The notes under the pieces are model-generated. The model had not been told where the DNA came from. It searched no databases and saw only the letters and a program-made list of their open reading frames with translations. Positions 36,404 through 45,619 of a stretch of DNA of 64,000 nucleotides are shown here, one piece after another. The stretch's first letter is position 1. Every line of letters starts with the position of its first letter. This DNA comes from Campylobacter concisus (GTDB lineage Bacteria; Campylobacterota; Campylobacteria; Campylobacterales; Campylobacteraceae), in the NCBI RefSeq assembly GCF_003048595.2, contig NZ_CP049270.1:186001-250000 (forward strand). Direction: 5' to 3'. Position numbers and translations under genes: made by a program.

Positions 36404-37774
36404 ATGAAAAAGATCATATTTATCATCATAGCTCTTTTAGTAGCCGGATCACTATTAATAATCAATAAAGGAAATTTAATGAGTAAAGAAAATTTAATAG
36501 ATAACACTAATACATATACGGTCATAGCTCCAAATGGAGAAGAAGTCTGGTTTGATAAAAATACAAATTTAATCGTGTCTAAAACTAAAGATGACAACAC
36601 AACAAAGTATTTTAAGGAAAAATCCCAAATGCTCCTTGACTCCCGCTCCATCCTAGACTCATCTTTATATAAAAACTATAAACCACTATACTATAACCCT
36701 AAACCAAACTCTTTAGGTCAAACAGACTATCTATCATTTAAACCTTGGCTAGATATTAGCTATAAATCAAGTTCAAATAAGATAGCTCCTTGGACTAAAT
36801 CAGAAAAAGCTTACTATGAAAGCTTAAAAGATAAGAGAGATAGATATATCTATCTAGTAAAAAGAAGTAATCTAAAATGCACTATGGTAGATATCCCTGA
36901 AGATGCTATAGGTAGAGTAGATAGCAATGGCAAACTAACAAAGCCTGAGTATGCTGAAATTTATGATGAAGTAGATAGAAATAAAAATACACTTAAATCA
37001 AGATTATTTAATGGTGAGTGGAATATATGTGCAGGTATATTAGGAGATAGACGATCATTTTCTTCAGCTACTGTATTAAATAACTCTGGCTTTAAAACAA
37101 GAGCTAGACAAGCAGTATTCTTAGCAGCCCAACTAGGAGAAGTAGATGCTTTAAAAGTGTTAGCTAGATACTTTTCTTCTTCGTCTTATATATCAGGCTC
37201 AAATAAAGACTTGCAAGCAAAAATAAAATTTGAGAATTTATTTAAAAATCCACCACTAGATGAATATGGCATGATGCCCTATCTTGATGAGATAGTGGGA
37301 AGTTACTTTGTGATGGATTTTAATAGGGGTGGTGTAGTGATTAACCCTACAGGATCAATGCATAGAGTTTTAAGAGAACTTGTGGAAGACGAAGGCAAAC
37401 TACTTGATCCTAGAGACCTAGATGCAAATGAGACTACAAGGGAAGAATTTGTGGCGTATGTAAAAAAAGAACTGCCAGAATATGCAGAGATTTTTTCTGA
37501 AAAAGGCTATCCAGCTAATTATGAAGATAGAGACATAGACCTCTACATCGACTCCACTCTTCTAGAATCTAAAATAATGTCTCTAACTCCACCAGAAGGA
37601 TATCCAAATGCACCATACTATAACACTCCAGAAGAGCTAACAAGACTATATGAGGCTGGTAAATTAGATAAAAAGCTAAACCCTCTAACACCAGTAATGT
37701 ATAGAGAAAGCTTTCCTGAAGATCTTAGAGCTAAGATCCTAAGCTATGCTAAAGAGCATAATATAAAGGATTAG
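36404..37774 (+). CDS. Membrane-anchored periplasmic protein of the island, function unknown
   Basis: A 456-residue protein with one N-terminal hydrophobic helix (residues 3-21, MKKIIFIIIALLVAGSLLII) and no lipobox, so probably anchored in the inner membrane with a periplasmic body. The ATG follows the upstream stop by three bases. The segment TVIAPNGEEVWFDKNTNLIV precedes a helical stretch (RARQAVFLAAQLGEVDALKV) resembling a Sel1-like or ankyrin-like helix pair, but I cannot confirm a repeat domain. It may protect against, or assist, the preceding large proteins. No homologue recognised. Confidence 0.68.
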   Translation: MKKIIFIIIALLVAGSLLIINKGNLMSKENLIDNTNTYTVIAPNGEEVWFDKNTNLIVSKTKDDNTTKYFKEKSQMLLDSRSILDSSLYKNYKPLYYNPKPNSLGQTDYLSFKPWLDISYKSSSNKIAPWTKSEKAYYESLKDKRDRYIYLVKRSNLKCTMVDIPEDAIGRVDSNGKLTKPEYAEIYDEVDRNKNTLKSRLFNGEWNICAGILGDRRSFSSATVLNNSGFKTRARQAVFLAAQLGEVDALKVLARYFSSSSYISGSNKDLQAKIKFENLFKNPPLDEYGMMPYLDEIVGSYFVMDFNRGGVVINPTGSMHRVLRELVEDEGKLLDPRDLDANETTREEFVAYVKKELPEYAEIFSEKGYPANYEDRDIDLYIDSTLLESKIMSLTPPEGYPNAPYYNTPEELTRLYEAGKLDKKLNPLTPVMYRESFPEDLRAKILSYAKEHNIKD

Positions 37775-37788
37775 ATAATAAATTTAAT

Positions 37789-37965
37789 ATCTATGGCTCC
37801 AAACGGAGCCAAATATAAATATATTAAGCCACTACAATCAAAGACATAGGCATCTCTATGATAACTGGCCTAATAGAACTTTAAAAAACCTCATACGAAA
37901 AACTAGAAGAAAACTATAAAAAGATAATTCGCGCAGGCAATATGTTTATCACACTATTAGCTTAA
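37789..37965 (+). pseudogene. Decayed coding remnant at the right end of the island
   Basis: Broken open frames read ISMAPNGAKYKYIKPLQSKT, stop, then in a shifted frame TIKDIGISMITGLIEL, stop, then in the same frame KTSYEKLEENYKKIIRAG and NMFITLLA, stop. The composition is protein-like, and the APNG element also occurs near the N-terminus of the preceding 456-residue protein. I read it as the frame-shifted remains of a small gene, possibly a lost immunity or partner gene. Confidence 0.4.
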
Positions 37966-38122
37966 AAAAATAAATTAATTTTAGGAGATAATTAGACTTT
38001 TTTATAAGAAAAATCGCAAATAGCGATCTATACAAATTTTGATAAAGAATTTCAATATATTTTAATATCAAAATGAGCTGAATTTTGAAAAAATTAAAGC
38101 ATATTTTTAAACTTGCTTTTAA

Positions 38123-39379
<1,257 letters not shown>

Positions 39380-39397
39380 AATTTAAAGGAAAATAAC

Positions 39398-40390
39398 ATG
39401 GCAAAGAATAATTTGATCGGAGGCTCTATCTGGGATGAGTATTCTAAGGTAGTACAAGACAGGATGAATAATCCTAAATTTATGGGAGAGATAACCGAAG
39501 AAGATGCTAAAAAGGCAAACGCAAAGCTTATTGTGGCTGACTTTGGTGCAGAAAGCTGCGGTGATGCGGTTAGGCTATACTGGCTTGTTGATGAAAAGAC
39601 AGACAAAATAATAGATGCTAAATTTAAAAGCTTTGGCTGTGGCACAGCGATAGCTAGCTCTGATACGATGGCTGAGCTTTGTATCGGCAAAACAGTTGAT
39701 GAAGCTGTCAAGATCACAAACCTTGATGTCGAAAAGGCTATGCGCGATAATCCAGAAACACCGGCTGTCCCGCCTCAAAAGATGCACTGCTCAGTTATGG
39801 CATATGACGTTATAAAAGCAGCAGCTGCAAGCTATAAAGGCATAGACCCAGAGCATTTTGAAGATGAGATCATCGTTTGCGAGTGCGCTAGAGTAAGCCT
39901 TGGTACGATTAAAGAAGTGATAAGGCTAAATGACCTTCACACAGTTGAGGAAATCACGCAATACACCAAAGCTGGTGCATTTTGCAAGTCTTGTGTAAAG
40001 CCTGGTGGCCATGAAAAAAGAGAATATTATTTGGTAGATATTTTGCGTGATACTAGGGCTGAGATGGAGCGTGAGAAGATCGAAGCTCAGGCAAATGCCC
40101 AAGCAAATCACACTTTAGGCGACATTAGCTTTGAAAATATGACGATGGTAGGGCAGTTAAAAGCGGTAGAGTCTGTCATAGATAAGGAAATTCGCCCAAT
40201 GCTCGAGATGGATGGCGGAAATTTAGAAATTTTAGATATCAGAAATGATAACGGCGAAAATACTGATATTTATATCCGCTATCTTGGTGCTTGCTCAGGC
40301 TGTGCGAGTGGCTCAACTGGCACTCTTTACGCGATTGAAAATGTCTTACAAGAGAGCTTAAGCCCAAAAATTAGGGTTATGCCTATTTGA
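39398..40390 (+). CDS. nifU: Fe-S cluster scaffold NifU (three-domain)
   Basis: A 330-residue scaffold with the full NifU architecture. An N-terminal IscU-like domain has cluster cysteines at GAESCGD, FGCGTAI and KMHCSVM. A central BFD-like [2Fe-2S] domain carries CECARVSLG and CKSCVKPGG. The C-terminal Nfu domain carries GACSGCASG. Clusters built here are passed to apoproteins such as the Nuo subunits and the radical SAM enzymes of this window. The gene ends at a strong terminator. Confidence 0.97.
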   Translation: MAKNNLIGGSIWDEYSKVVQDRMNNPKFMGEITEEDAKKANAKLIVADFGAESCGDAVRLYWLVDEKTDKIIDAKFKSFGCGTAIASSDTMAELCIGKTVDEAVKITNLDVEKAMRDNPETPAVPPQKMHCSVMAYDVIKAAAASYKGIDPEHFEDEIIVCECARVSLGTIKEVIRLNDLHTVEEITQYTKAGAFCKSCVKPGGHEKREYYLVDILRDTRAEMEREKIEAQANAQANHTLGDISFENMTMVGQLKAVESVIDKEIRPMLEMDGGNLEILDIRNDNGENTDIYIRYLGACSGCASGSTGTLYAIENVLQESLSPKIRVMPI

Positions 40391-40396
40391 TTTATC

Positions 40397-40424
40397 AACT
40401 AGCCCTTGTGGGCTAGTTTTTATT
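40397..40424 (+). terminator. Intrinsic terminator after nifU
   Basis: Perfect 9-bp arms AACTAGCCC and GGGCTAGTT around TTGT, followed by TTTATT. It lies between convergent nifU and miaA and overlaps the end of miaA, so it may act in both directions. Confidence 0.9.
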
Positions 40425-41295
40425 CTCTTAAGAATTTTAAAATTTCACTTCTAATTTGATTCAAATCGCCCACAAATTTCTTCTCAAACTGCGATCGGTT
40501 AAAGGTTCTCTGACGCTTAGCAAGCTGGGCTGTGTGCGTGGCGATAAGCGTTTCTAGCTCACTTTTTGAAATTTCACCCTCCAAAAACTGCTTGCACTCT
40601 TTTAGACCTATTGATTTTAATGGCTTTGGCTCGCTTTTATACTTGTCAAATAAAAACTTCGCCTCATCTATCAAGCCCTCATCTAGCATATTTTTCGTTC
40701 GCTTTGCGATGCGAGTTCTAAGCTCATCTTTGTCCCATAAAATTTCAAATATCGCTAGCTCTTTTATGATACTCTCTTTAGTATTTTCTCTTAGCCAAAT
40801 GCTTGGAATTTGGCTACTAAATTTATAAATTTGATACCACTTTTCGAGGCGATAAGAGTCGTTTTGGCTAAATTTGCTTGCAAACTCAGGATCGATTTTT
40901 ACAGCTAGCTCATAAATTTCTTCATTGCTTAAATTTGGCTCACATTTTGGCACATCTGGTGCAAGTCCGCTAAGCATTGATTTTAGATAAAAGCCACTGC
41001 CTCCTGTAATGATGAGTGGGCAGTCTTGTAAGCGCGCAAAATTCTTTGCATTTTTATAAATTTCAAAAAATGCCCCAACGCTAAATTCTTCATCAGGATA
41101 AATTTCATCTACACCAAAGTGTTTTATGGCTTCAAGCTGCTCTTTATTTGGCTTTGCACTGGCGATATCTATCTCTTTATAAAGTGCAAGTGAATCAAGA
41201 CTTAAGATGACGCCATTAAGCTTCTTTGCAAGCTCAAATGCAAGATCGCTTTTGCCACTTGCCGTGGTGCCAATTATTGCAAATTCTTTAAACAA
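40420..41295 (-). CDS. miaA: tRNA dimethylallyltransferase MiaA
   Basis: A 291-residue enzyme adding an isopentenyl group to A37 of tRNAs reading UNN codons. The N-terminal P-loop is GTTASGKSDLAFELA, followed by LSLDSLALYKEIDIASAKP. GGSGFYLKSMLSGL lies near residue 98 and AKRQRTFNRSQF at the end. Length and motifs are normal. It starts two bases after the FAD oxidoreductase stop, in one transcript with it. Confidence 0.96.
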   Translation of the reverse strand: MFKEFAIIGTTASGKSDLAFELAKKLNGVILSLDSLALYKEIDIASAKPNKEQLEAIKHFGVDEIYPDEEFSVGAFFEIYKNAKNFARLQDCPLIITGGSGFYLKSMLSGLAPDVPKCEPNLSNEEIYELAVKIDPEFASKFSQNDSYRLEKWYQIYKFSSQIPSIWLRENTKESIIKELAIFEILWDKDELRTRIAKRTKNMLDEGLIDEAKFLFDKYKSEPKPLKSIGLKECKQFLEGEISKSELETLIATHTAQLAKRQRTFNRSQFEKKFVGDLNQIRSEILKFLRE

Positions 41296-41297
41296 GT

Positions 41298-42512
41298 CTA
41301 GCCCTCGTAAAACGAGCTAAAGAGTAAAATTTCATCATTTTCCTCGTTATTTTTGCTATCTTTTATAAGACTAGCCAAAACACCGGCAAAATACGGAGCA
41401 AAGCTAAGTTCATTTAGTCCATAAGCTTGGTTATAGATCAAGTTACTATATATGTTATCGCGTCCAAGAGCTGGTTTATCGTTTGAGCTAAGAAGTACGT
41501 AGTTTGCCCTAAAGCTAGGCTCTTTTAGCTCGCTTATACCAAGATGTATCTTTAGTTCATTTAAAAATGCATTAATCTTTTCAGTTTTAACAAGCGTATC
41601 GATAGCGCCGACTTGTAAATTTGTAATAATCATAACGCCATTTTTAGTTGGATAAATTTTGGCAAATAGATCATTTAAAATGATTGGTTTTTTAGGGATT
41701 TGCCCTTCGTTTAGGCTAAGATCAATGGTGTAAAATTTAGCCAAAATCGCATTTAAGCTCGTGCCTAGCTTATTTGAAAGCTCTAAATTTTTTGAAGCGA
41801 TCACAAAGTTATCGGCCTCATATTCGCCGTTATTGCCGGTAGCTTTTTGCACTATTTGTCCTTGCGTTTTTAGCTCATAAATTTCATCATTTATAAATTT
41901 TACCCCAAGAGAATTTAGCTCGTTTATCAAAGCTTTTTTGAGCTCATTTGTATCAATGCTTGCGTTGTTGGCTAAATTTATAGCGCCTTTTATGTTTTTA
42001 TTTATTAGCCCAAAATTTGCAAGCTCTTTATCTACGCTTAAAATTTCTTGCTCGCTATGGGCAACCTTTATCTCATCAAGTCTTTTTTTAAAGCTTTCGT
42101 CATTGCTAAAAAGTAGATAAACGCCGCTTTCATCGAAATTTATCTGCGGATATTTGTTGTTTAGCTCTCTTAAAATTTCAAAGCTTTTCTTACCAAATTT
42201 TGAAAACAAAATTTGCATCTTTTTGTCGTGAGCTTTGGTTGATTTAAGTGTAAAATTTGTCATCCAAGCTCTAAAATTTTCATTTAAGCAAATACTTATA
42301 TCAAGCTTGCTTTTTTTGCTAACTAGCCCCATAAATGAGCTAGATATTGCTCCATCTTTTGCAAGAGCGTGTGTGCCAAAGGGTGCTAAAATTCCATTTG
42401 TAAAATCATCTTTTTGGCTGCTAATAATTAAAATTTCTTCACCCTTTTTAGCTAATTCGTAAGCCGTAAATAACGCACTAAAACTATCTCCAATAATCGC
42501 TACTTTGCCCAT
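41298..42512 (-). CDS. FAD-dependent oxidoreductase (DadA-like)
   Basis: A 404-residue flavoprotein. The ATG at 42512 (MGKVAIIGDSFSALFTAYEL) is chosen because the Rossmann strand begins there and AAAGGGTT lies just upstream; the frame is open further but encodes no conserved sequence. The dinucleotide motif is GDSFSA rather than the usual GxGxxG, a mild deviation. Later stretches (LINELNSLGVKFINDEIYEL, NNASIDTNEL) follow the pattern of DAO-type oxidases. The substrate is unknown. It precedes miaA. Confidence 0.8.
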   Translation of the reverse strand: MGKVAIIGDSFSALFTAYELAKKGEEILIISSQKDDFTNGILAPFGTHALAKDGAISSSFMGLVSKKSKLDISICLNENFRAWMTNFTLKSTKAHDKKMQILFSKFGKKSFEILRELNNKYPQINFDESGVYLLFSNDESFKKRLDEIKVAHSEQEILSVDKELANFGLINKNIKGAINLANNASIDTNELKKALINELNSLGVKFINDEIYELKTQGQIVQKATGNNGEYEADNFVIASKNLELSNKLGTSLNAILAKFYTIDLSLNEGQIPKKPIILNDLFAKIYPTKNGVMIITNLQVGAIDTLVKTEKINAFLNELKIHLGISELKEPSFRANYVLLSSNDKPALGRDNIYSNLIYNQAYGLNELSFAPYFAGVLASLIKDSKNNEENDEILLFSSFYEG

Positions 42513-42547
42513 AATAACCCTTTGTTTTAAATTATTCTTGTAATGAT

Positions 42548-42553
42548 AATATA
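42548..42553 (-). promoter_or_regulatory. Candidate -10 for the oxidoreductase-miaA unit
   Basis: On the minus strand TTTATATTATCA gives a TATATT hexamer about 36 bases before the ATG at 42512. The region is divergent from mqnP, and a separate inverted repeat lies nearby at 42570-42594. Confidence 0.4.
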
Positions 42554-42569
42554 AATTCAAATTTAAAGC

Positions 42570-42594
42570 AAAATGGTGTAAAATCAACCATTTT
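42570..42594. repeat. 8-bp inverted repeat in the divergent mqnP promoter region
   Basis: AAAATGGT (42570-42577) and ACCATTTT (42587-42594) flank a 9-base spacer containing TAAAAT. It could be an operator overlapping a -10 box, or chance in AT-rich DNA. Confidence 0.45.
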
Positions 42595-42617
42595 TAAAGA
42601 AAATGGAAATTTGTCAA

Positions 42618-43478
42618 ATGATAGAAAAATTAAAAATTATTGCTGAACTTATCGTTTTTAAGCATTCTGTTTTTGCTTTGCCTTTTATTTTTGTTGCGAT
42701 GATAGTTGCTAGCAAGATAGAAAGTGGCTCTGCTTGGTTTGGCTTAAAACTGCTTATCTTAGGTACTTTTTGTGCTGTTAGTGCTAGAAATTTTGCTATG
42801 GCTTTTAATAGATATAAAGACGAAGATATAGATAAACTAAATCCGCGAACCGCGAGCCGCCCGAGCGTTGATGGTCGTATCGGCAGGAGCAATATGCAGC
42901 TTTTTATTGCGGTAAATGCGTTTATTTTTATTGTATGCGCTTATTTTATAAATTCGCTCGCATTTTGGCTAAGTTTTCCTATTTTAGCTGTTCTTGGTGG
43001 ATATTCGCTATTTAAACGCTTTAGCGAGCTAGCACACTTGGTGCTTGGACTTAGCCTAGGTCTTGCTCCCATCGCTGGCGTGGTCGCAGTGAGCGCTGCT
43101 ATACCGCTTTGGAGCGTGCTACTTTGCCTTGGTGTGACATTTTGGGTAGCTGGATTTGACTTGCTTTACTCACTTCAGGATATGAAATTTGATAAAGAAA
43201 ACAAGCTCTTTAGCATACCAGCTATTTACGGCGACAAGGCTACGCTGTTTCTATCGGCTATTTTTCACGCTTTAGCTTTTATATTTTGGCTACTTTTTGC
43301 TTGGGCAGCTGGGCTTGGAGCGATGACATTTTTTGGAATTTTAGTAAGTGGCGTTATTTTATTTTTTGAGCATAGGATCGTAAGACGCGACTTTAGCAAG
43401 ATAGATAGAGCATTTTTTACATTAAATGGCTATTTGGGAATTTTATTTTTTATCTTTGTTTGGATTAGCGTATTATGA
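42618..43478 (+). CDS. mqnP: Menaquinone biosynthesis prenyltransferase MqnP (UbiA family)
   Basis: A membrane prenyltransferase of about 286 residues. The first Asp-rich motif region is NRYKDEDIDKLNPRTASRP, typical of MqnP of the futalosine menaquinone pathway. The second is DLLYSLQDMKFDKENKLFSI. About eight hydrophobic helices surround them. I prefer the ATG at 42618 (MIEKLKIIAEL) because GGAAA precedes it; an ATG at 42603 is possible. Menaquinone is the expected electron acceptor for the Nuo complex, so the two loci are functionally linked. Confidence 0.9.
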   Translation: MIEKLKIIAELIVFKHSVFALPFIFVAMIVASKIESGSAWFGLKLLILGTFCAVSARNFAMAFNRYKDEDIDKLNPRTASRPSVDGRIGRSNMQLFIAVNAFIFIVCAYFINSLAFWLSFPILAVLGGYSLFKRFSELAHLVLGLSLGLAPIAGVVAVSAAIPLWSVLLCLGVTFWVAGFDLLYSLQDMKFDKENKLFSIPAIYGDKATLFLSAIFHALAFIFWLLFAWAAGLGAMTFFGILVSGVILFFEHRIVRRDFSKIDRAFFTLNGYLGILFFIFVWISVL

Positions 43479-43996
43479 GTGAGATTAAGCTGTTTAAAGC
43501 ACCTCTTGATATGGAATTTGAGTCTGATAAAGATGGGAGCGAGAAATTTAAAAGAGAGTTTGACTCTATCTTGCCGGGCGAAGAGGACGCGCTTGGGGCT
43601 TGGCTAAAACGAGCTAAATCACGTGGCGAAACCAAAGAGAGTGATCAAGTTTTATTAACTTTGCTGATCGAGCTTCACAGAAAAATTGATGCGCTGAGTG
43701 ATTATATTAAAAACGAGCATAAGCAATATTTGCCACTAAAAGAGAGGGCAAGTATCGAAGAAATCGGCTTTACACATATAAAAATAAGCGAAGAAAAATT
43801 TATAAAAGATGAAATTTATTATGCAAGGATTGCTATGCCTATCTTTCCAAAGAGAAATTTGAGTCTTTATTTAAGAGCTGTTAGTGAAAACTTAGCAAAG
43901 ATAGAAAATATGCACGAAGAGGATGAGGCTGACTGGAACGCTTACGTAACAGCTAGAGAGCGTGTAATGATAAGAGAAATGAGAGCGAATTCGTAA
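43475..43996 (+). CDS. Conserved hypothetical cytoplasmic protein
   Basis: A 173-residue acidic, soluble protein coupled to mqnP by an ATGA overlap. The N-terminal half is helical and charged (ESDQVLLTLLIELHRKIDAL); the second half has a short beta region (EEIGFTHIKISEEKFIKDEI) and a charged helical tail. I see no assigned domain. The neighbour order matches C. jejuni Cj0164c-Cj0162c (recalled), so it is a conserved Campylobacter protein. Confidence 0.75.
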   Translation: MSEIKLFKAPLDMEFESDKDGSEKFKREFDSILPGEEDALGAWLKRAKSRGETKESDQVLLTLLIELHRKIDALSDYIKNEHKQYLPLKERASIEEIGFTHIKISEEKFIKDEIYYARIAMPIFPKRNLSLYLRAVSENLAKIENMHEEDEADWNAYVTARERVMIREMRANS

Positions 43997-44005
43997 AGGA
44001 AAAAT

Positions 44006-44512
44006 ATGGAAATTTATATTTTTTTAGGCTTTGGTATCGTTTTGGCGATAATAGTAGCTTTGATGTTGATAAAAGATAGTGAGACAAATAAAAAATTTGC
44101 GAGATTTGAGCGAGCGATAGAAAGCGTTATGCAAGACAATTTCAATCTAAAAAAGCAAATTTCAATGCTTGAGGGCGAGGCGTTTAAAAATAGTGAACAA
44201 TATGAGCCACTTAAAAAACAGATAAAAGAAAATATTGATTTGCAAATAAATGAGAAGATTGTGCCAATAATTCGTGCGATTAAGAGCATCGAGCGAGTAA
44301 TTGATGATTTTGCAACAGAGCAAAAAGATAGGATAGTTAGTCTTGAAGAGCGAACAAGAGATATTAATAAAATCGCACCAAGTGTCATCAATGAAGAAGA
44401 GCAAATTTTAAAAATGTTTAAAGATGGAAAGAGTGCAGCTATGATCGCAAAAGACCTTCATGTTGGAATGGGGCGAGTCGAATTTGTGCTTAAATTTCAT
44501 AAATTAGCCTAA
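44006..44512 (+). CDS. Membrane-anchored coiled-coil protein with C-terminal HTH-like segment
   Basis: A 168-residue protein with one N-terminal hydrophobic helix (residues 3-22), a long charged coiled coil (about 28-120), and a C-terminal helix-turn-helix-like stretch (MFKDGKSAAMIAKDLHVGMG then RVEFVLKFHKLA). The layout resembles DUF6115-type proteins. Either it tethers DNA to the membrane or the HTH fold binds protein. It lies 9 bases after the previous gene, and its stop lies inside a hairpin. Confidence 0.72.
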   Translation: MEIYIFLGFGIVLAIIVALMLIKDSETNKKFARFERAIESVMQDNFNLKKQISMLEGEAFKNSEQYEPLKKQIKENIDLQINEKIVPIIRAIKSIERVIDDFATEQKDRIVSLEERTRDINKIAPSVINEEEQILKMFKDGKSAAMIAKDLHVGMGRVEFVLKFHKLA

Positions 44513-44528
44513 ATTTACAGGCTAATTT
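44501..44528 (+). terminator. Hairpin overlapping the stop codon of the coiled-coil gene
   Basis: Perfect 10-bp arms AAATTAGCCT (44501-44510) and AGGCTAATTT (44519-44528) with an 8-base loop. The stop codon TAA lies at the start of the loop. Only TAAAAAG follows, so termination would be imperfect. Confidence 0.55.
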
Positions 44529-44599
44529 TAAAAAGACTAATCTACTCTTAAACTACAAAAATTGGCTTAAATTTTTATTTTGATTTAAATCTTTTAACA

Positions 44600-44605
44600 T
44601 ATAAT
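44600..44605 (+). promoter_or_regulatory. moaA: -10 element for the moaA operon
   Basis: CTTTTAACATATAATTGAAAA contains TATAAT about 45 bases before the moaA ATG. Confidence 0.6.
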
Positions 44606-44650
44606 TGAAAAAATTATAAAAAGCTCTAACCAAGCTTAAGAAGGTGCTTT

Positions 44651-45619
44651 ATGCTAATCGATAAATATGGTCGGGTTGTTGATTATTTAAGGATTTCTGT
44701 AACTCAGCGTTGCAACTTTAGGTGTAGGTATTGCATGCCTACAACGCCATTTAGCTGGACGCCAAGAGAGAATTTATTAACCTTTGAAGAGCTATTTTTA
44801 TTTGTAAAAGTGGCTATCGATGAAGGTATAAAAAAGATAAGAATCACTGGTGGTGAACCGCTTGTACGTAAGGATTTAGACGTTTTTATAAAGATGATAA
44901 GCGATTATAATCCAGAAATTGATCTAGCGCTTACTACAAATGGCTATATGCTTTCACACTTTGCCAAAAGGCTAAAAGACGCTGGACTAAAGCGCATAAA
45001 TATGTCGCTTGATACACTAAATGAGCAAAAGGCTAAATTTATAGCACAAAAAAGCGTTTTACACGAAGTTCTAGCTGGCTTTGAAGCGGCTCATGATGCT
45101 GGATTAAAGGTAAAAATCAACACTGTCGCACTAAAAGGTGTAAATGATGATGAGCTTATAAATTTGCTTGAGTTTGCTAAATTTAGAGATTCTCAGATCA
45201 GATTTATTGAGTATATGGAAAATTCACACGCTAAAGATGATCTAAAAGGGCTAAGTAGCGATGAAATTTTAAAAATCATCTCACAAAAATATAATGTCAC
45301 GAAAGATGGAAAACTACCAAATGCGCCTGCGTCTATTTATAGACTTGATGATGGTTATAAATTTGGTATCATTGATCCGCACAAGCACGACTTTTGCGAG
45401 AGTTGCAACCGCATCAGACTAAGTGCCGAGGGACTTTTGATACCTTGCCTTTACTTTGAAGAGGCTCTTAGCATCAAAAAAGCGGTTGAAAAAGGTGATA
45501 TCGTAGCTGCAAGTGAAATTTTAAGGCAAGTACTAGCAAACAAACCAAAAGAGAACAAATGGGCAATAGGTGCTAGCAATGAAACCTCTTCGCGTGCCTT
45601 TTATCAAACTGGTGGTTGA
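44651..45619 (+). CDS. moaA: GTP 3',8-cyclase MoaA (molybdenum cofactor synthesis)
   Basis: A 322-residue radical SAM enzyme for the first step of molybdopterin synthesis. The N-terminal cluster is [10 protein letters not shown], followed by [13 protein letters not shown]. The C-terminal cluster has [20 protein letters not shown]. It ends in the conserved Gly-Gly tail (YQTGG), important for the reaction. All key residues are intact. The stop overlaps the queE start (TGATG). Confidence 0.97.
   Translation: MLIDKYGRVVDYLRISVTQRCNFRCRYCMPTTPFSWTPRENLLTFEELFLFVKVAIDEGIKKIRITGGEPLVRKDLDVFIKMISDYNPEIDLALTTNGYMLSHFAKRLKDAGLKRINMSLDTLNEQKAKFIAQKSVLHEVLAGFEAAHDAGLKVKINTVALKGVNDDELINLLEFAKFRDSQIRFIEYMENSHAKDDLKGLSSDEILKIISQKYNVTKDGKLPNAPASIYRLDDGYKFGIIDPHKHDFCESCNRIRLSAEGLLIPCLYFEEALSIKKAVEKGDIVAASEILRQVLANKPKENKWAIGASNETSSRAFYQTGG

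Noticed and set aside
28535-37774. Prophage or integrative element
   Set aside because: No integrase, capsid, tail-assembly or attachment-site repeats; the flanks are ordinary intergenic DNA without a tRNA gene.
37795-37810. GGCTCC-AAAC-GGAGCC hairpin as an intrinsic terminator for the island
   Set aside because: The stem is only 6 bp and no T-run follows on either strand; it is mentioned only in the intergenic entry.
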